Origin: Bacteroidota bacterium
GTDB taxonomy: Bacteria; Bacteroidota; Bacteroidia; Flavobacteriales; Weeksellaceae
Assembly: GCA_023448955.1 (NCBI GenBank)
Contig: JAEXJU010000097.1
Span: forward strand, 1 to 6,906
Length of the DNA stretch: 6,906 bases
Direction of reading: 5' to 3'
Under the pieces are notes generated by a model. That model was given only the letters and a program-made list of their open reading frames with translations, was not told where the DNA came from and did not search any database. The position numbers were made by a program, and so were the translations under genes. Below are positions 6,289 to 6,906 of the stretch, one piece after another. Position 1 is the stretch's first letter, and each line of letters opens with the position of its first letter.

Positions 6289-6906
6289 TCAATGTATTTT
6301 CTTTCGTAATTTCTTTTTCTGTAAATGATGCTGTATATTTTATCTTTTAGTTTTCTGAGCACTGTTCCAGGTTTTCCGTTGTAGAATTTCGAATATTCAT
6401 CAAAATATCTGGCCATATTCTGTATCTCGTCCGAAACATTTTCTGCGAGGTATTTTTTTTGTTCGCTTAAACTTAGATCTGTATTGGTATTGCTGATGCC
6501 TGTTTTTTCAAAAATGCTGATAAATTCATTAATGTATTTTTGAGAAATGTTATGATGAATGAAAAGATCCATCATAAAGGTCCAGTCGGAGGCTATTTTA
6601 TTACGTTCATCATACATTCCGTATTTTTCAAAAAGATTTTTTTTGAAAAAAGCAGACTGGTGACAGATTGGTTCTTTCAATAAACTTCCGACAGTTATTT
6701 TGGAAGGTATTCTGTATTCATATTTTTTACGGTTTGCTAGTTCGTAATAAGCATTTCCGTAAACAATGTCTTCATCATTAAAATGAGGAATAATTTTCTC
6801 AAGCATTTCCGGAGCAGAAAAACGATCGCCGCTATTCATAAAGATCAGATATTCGCCAGTGGCTTTAGATATCCCTTTATTCATTGCATTGTATATTCCT
6901 TTATCG
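6285..6906 (-). CDS. Family 2 glycosyltransferase, 5' part outside window (partial)
   Basis: This minus-strand frame stays open to the right edge, with 206 residues visible. It reads DKGIYNAMNKGISKATGEY followed by FMNSGD. That is the middle of a GT2 catalytic domain: D-K-G-I-Y-(D/N)-A-M-N-K-G-I then L/M-N-S-G-D, in a subfamily where Ser-Gly-Asp takes the place of DxD. The Met at 6884 is therefore internal, not the start; about 70-100 residues with the first strand and the Asp-Asp motif should lie beyond the edge. Later landmarks are IVYGNAYYEL, EPICHQSAFFKKNLFEKYGMYDE (in two pieces around 6670-6600), KIASDWTFMMDLF and FEKTGIS, all typical of this group (acceptor/catalytic Asp in A-S-D-W). 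The C-terminus is short and basic. The gene runs towards the rightward operon and belongs to another transcript. Confidence 0.9.
   Translation of the reverse strand, partial: DKGIYNAMNKGISKATGEYLIFMNSGDRFSAPEMLEKIIPHFNDEDIVYGNAYYELANRKKYEYRIPSKITVGSLLKEPICHQSAFFKKNLFEKYGMYDERNKIASDWTFMMDLFIHHNISQKYINEFISIFEKTGISNTNTDLSLSEQKKYLAENVSDEIQNMARYFDEYSKFYNGKPGTVLRKLKDKIYSIIYRKRNYERKYID

Noticed and set aside
1..6906. Mobile element, phage, defence system, toxin-antitoxin or CRISPR content
   Set aside because: No transposase, integrase, nuclease, terminal repeat or spacer array is visible; nearly all of the DNA is accounted for by glycan genes.

Overview
The window is AT-rich and almost fully coding. 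It looks like part of a surface-polysaccharide (O-antigen or capsule) biosynthesis locus from a member of the Bacteroidota, probably a flavobacterium of the Chryseobacterium/Flavobacterium type. Three things suggest this: start codons lie in A/T-rich stretches without Shine-Dalgarno sequences, a TTTG-N19-TAnnTTTG-like promoter sits in the one real intergenic gap, and the proteins are rich in Lys, Asn, Ile and Phe. The assignment is inferred from style, because no marker gene such as rRNA is present.

Layout. A leftward unit fills about 1-3287. In transcription order it holds a DegT/DnrJ/EryC1/StrS sugar aminotransferase (2202-3287), a NeuD/PglD/VioB-type acetyltransferase (1569-2198), a GT4-like GT-B glycosyltransferase starting at TTG (487-1566), and a probable glycosyltransferase cut by the left edge (1-475). 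The gaps between these genes are 3, 2 and 11 bases. A 129-base divergent gap (3288-3416) separates this unit from a rightward unit of three overlapping genes: a putative GT-B-like transferase (3417-4421) and two GT2 transferases (4421-5281 and 5278-6288). A fourth GT2-type gene comes in from the right edge on the minus strand (6285-6906). Its stop codon overlaps the stop of the rightward unit.

How the genes work together (inference). The aminotransferase would aminate the 4-keto carbon of a nucleotide-activated 4-keto-6-deoxy sugar. The acetyltransferase would then N-acetylate it, giving an NDP-4-acetamido-4,6-dideoxyhexose such as the Qui4NAc made by VioA/VioB, or a bacillosamine-type sugar as made by PglE/PglD. 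The glycosyltransferases would assemble the repeat unit on a lipid carrier at the cytoplasmic face of the inner membrane. The nucleotidyltransferase, 4,6-dehydratase, initiating phosphoglycosyltransferase, flippase and polymerase are not in the window.

I see no RNA gene, mobile element, CRISPR array, long repeat or defence-type system. Every gene except the left-edge fragment and the 3417-4421 gene falls readily into a familiar glycan enzyme family, and nothing in the window clearly indicates a new biological system.
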